A stretch of DNA of 49,621 nucleotides, from positions 1 through 49,621 of the forward strand of contig NZ_JALBWV010000064.1 in assembly GCF_022678645.1 (NCBI RefSeq), in the 5' to 3' direction. Of this stretch, positions 49,597 to 49,621 are shown piece after piece; position 1 is the stretch's first letter; every line of letters starts with the position of its first letter. The translations under genes and the position numbers were made by a program. The notes under the pieces were generated by a model that ran no database searches, was not told the DNA's origin, and worked only from the letters and a program-made list of their open reading frames with translations. This stretch comes from Saccharopolyspora soli. GTDB lineage: Bacteria > Actinomycetota > Actinomycetes > Mycobacteriales > Pseudonocardiaceae.

Positions 49597-49621
49597 GGTG
49601 TTGAGGGTTCATCATGTGGAC

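Noticed and set aside
1..49621. CRISPR array or other tandem repeat array
   Set aside because: No regularly spaced direct repeats were seen anywhere in the window.

Overview
The window is high-GC DNA with GTG/TTG starts, ATGA/GTGA overlaps between genes, GGAGG-type ribosome sites and gene families typical of Actinobacteria. The mix (GntR, PucR and LacI regulators, a CtpI-type P-ATPase, an ECF42 sigma factor, IS481/IS3/IS5 relics) suggests a soil actinomycete of the Pseudonocardiales kind. The taxon is inferred, not proven.

Layout. 0.3-1.9 kb: an Nramp-related transporter and a 30-residue membrane peptide. 1.9-4.5 kb: degraded DNA with small hypothetical genes and a nested insertion-sequence relic bounded by a 17-bp inverted repeat. 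4.7-29.1 kb: a flavin-centred catabolic island. It holds a GntR regulator, four luciferase-like (NtaA/DszA-type) monooxygenases, a complete peptide/nickel-type ABC importer and a D-2-hydroxyacid dehydrogenase. A tightly overlapped flavin-supply set follows (flavin reductase, degenerate RibBA-like protein, NAD(P)H:FMN reductase), then a RutA pyrimidine monooxygenase, two short-chain dehydrogenases with an MFS transporter under a LacI-type regulator (frameshifted here), and a cytosine-deaminase-like amidohydrolase. 29.7-30.3 kb: a tRNA-3'-end-like sequence, a strong terminator, and an integrase N-terminus fused to the tail of an FAD hydroxylase. 30.4-34.8 kb: a 1,444-residue P-type ATPase. 35.1-36.6 kb: a P450 relic and a lipoprotein nuclease-like protein. 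36.6-39.6 kb: an ECF42 sigma factor with a DGPF protein, an AhpD-like protein and a glyoxalase-fold protein; two promoter sites match the ECF42 consensus. 39.8-47.7 kb: biotin carboxylase, BCCP, two separate pairs of 5-oxoprolinase/urea-carboxylase carboxyltransferase halves (PxpB/PxpC), PxpA and a PucR regulator. 48.0-49.6 kb: an ArsR regulator, a YbaK-type deacylase, a cupin and a small hypothetical gene.

How the genes fit together. The island looks built to import a small organic compound, open or trim it with reduced-flavin-dependent monooxygenases, supply FMNH2 from local reductases, and finish with dehydrogenases and an amidohydrolase. RutA and the cytosine-deaminase-like enzyme point to pyrimidines or similar N-heterocycles. 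The LLM plus peptide-type importer layout also resembles aminopolycarboxylate (NTA/EDTA) degradation loci. The 39.8-47.7 kb cluster has every module of a urea-carboxylase-like enzyme (BC, BCCP, CT halves) as separate subunits, together with PxpA. A deleted relic of a second such cluster lies at 21.6-23.1 kb.

Most notable: the chimeric monooxygenase gene at 8.3-9.6 kb, the catalytically eroded RibBA homologue inside the flavin operon, the split biotin-dependent amide/lactam cluster and its deletion relic, and the two ECF42 promoters with identical 17-nt spacers.
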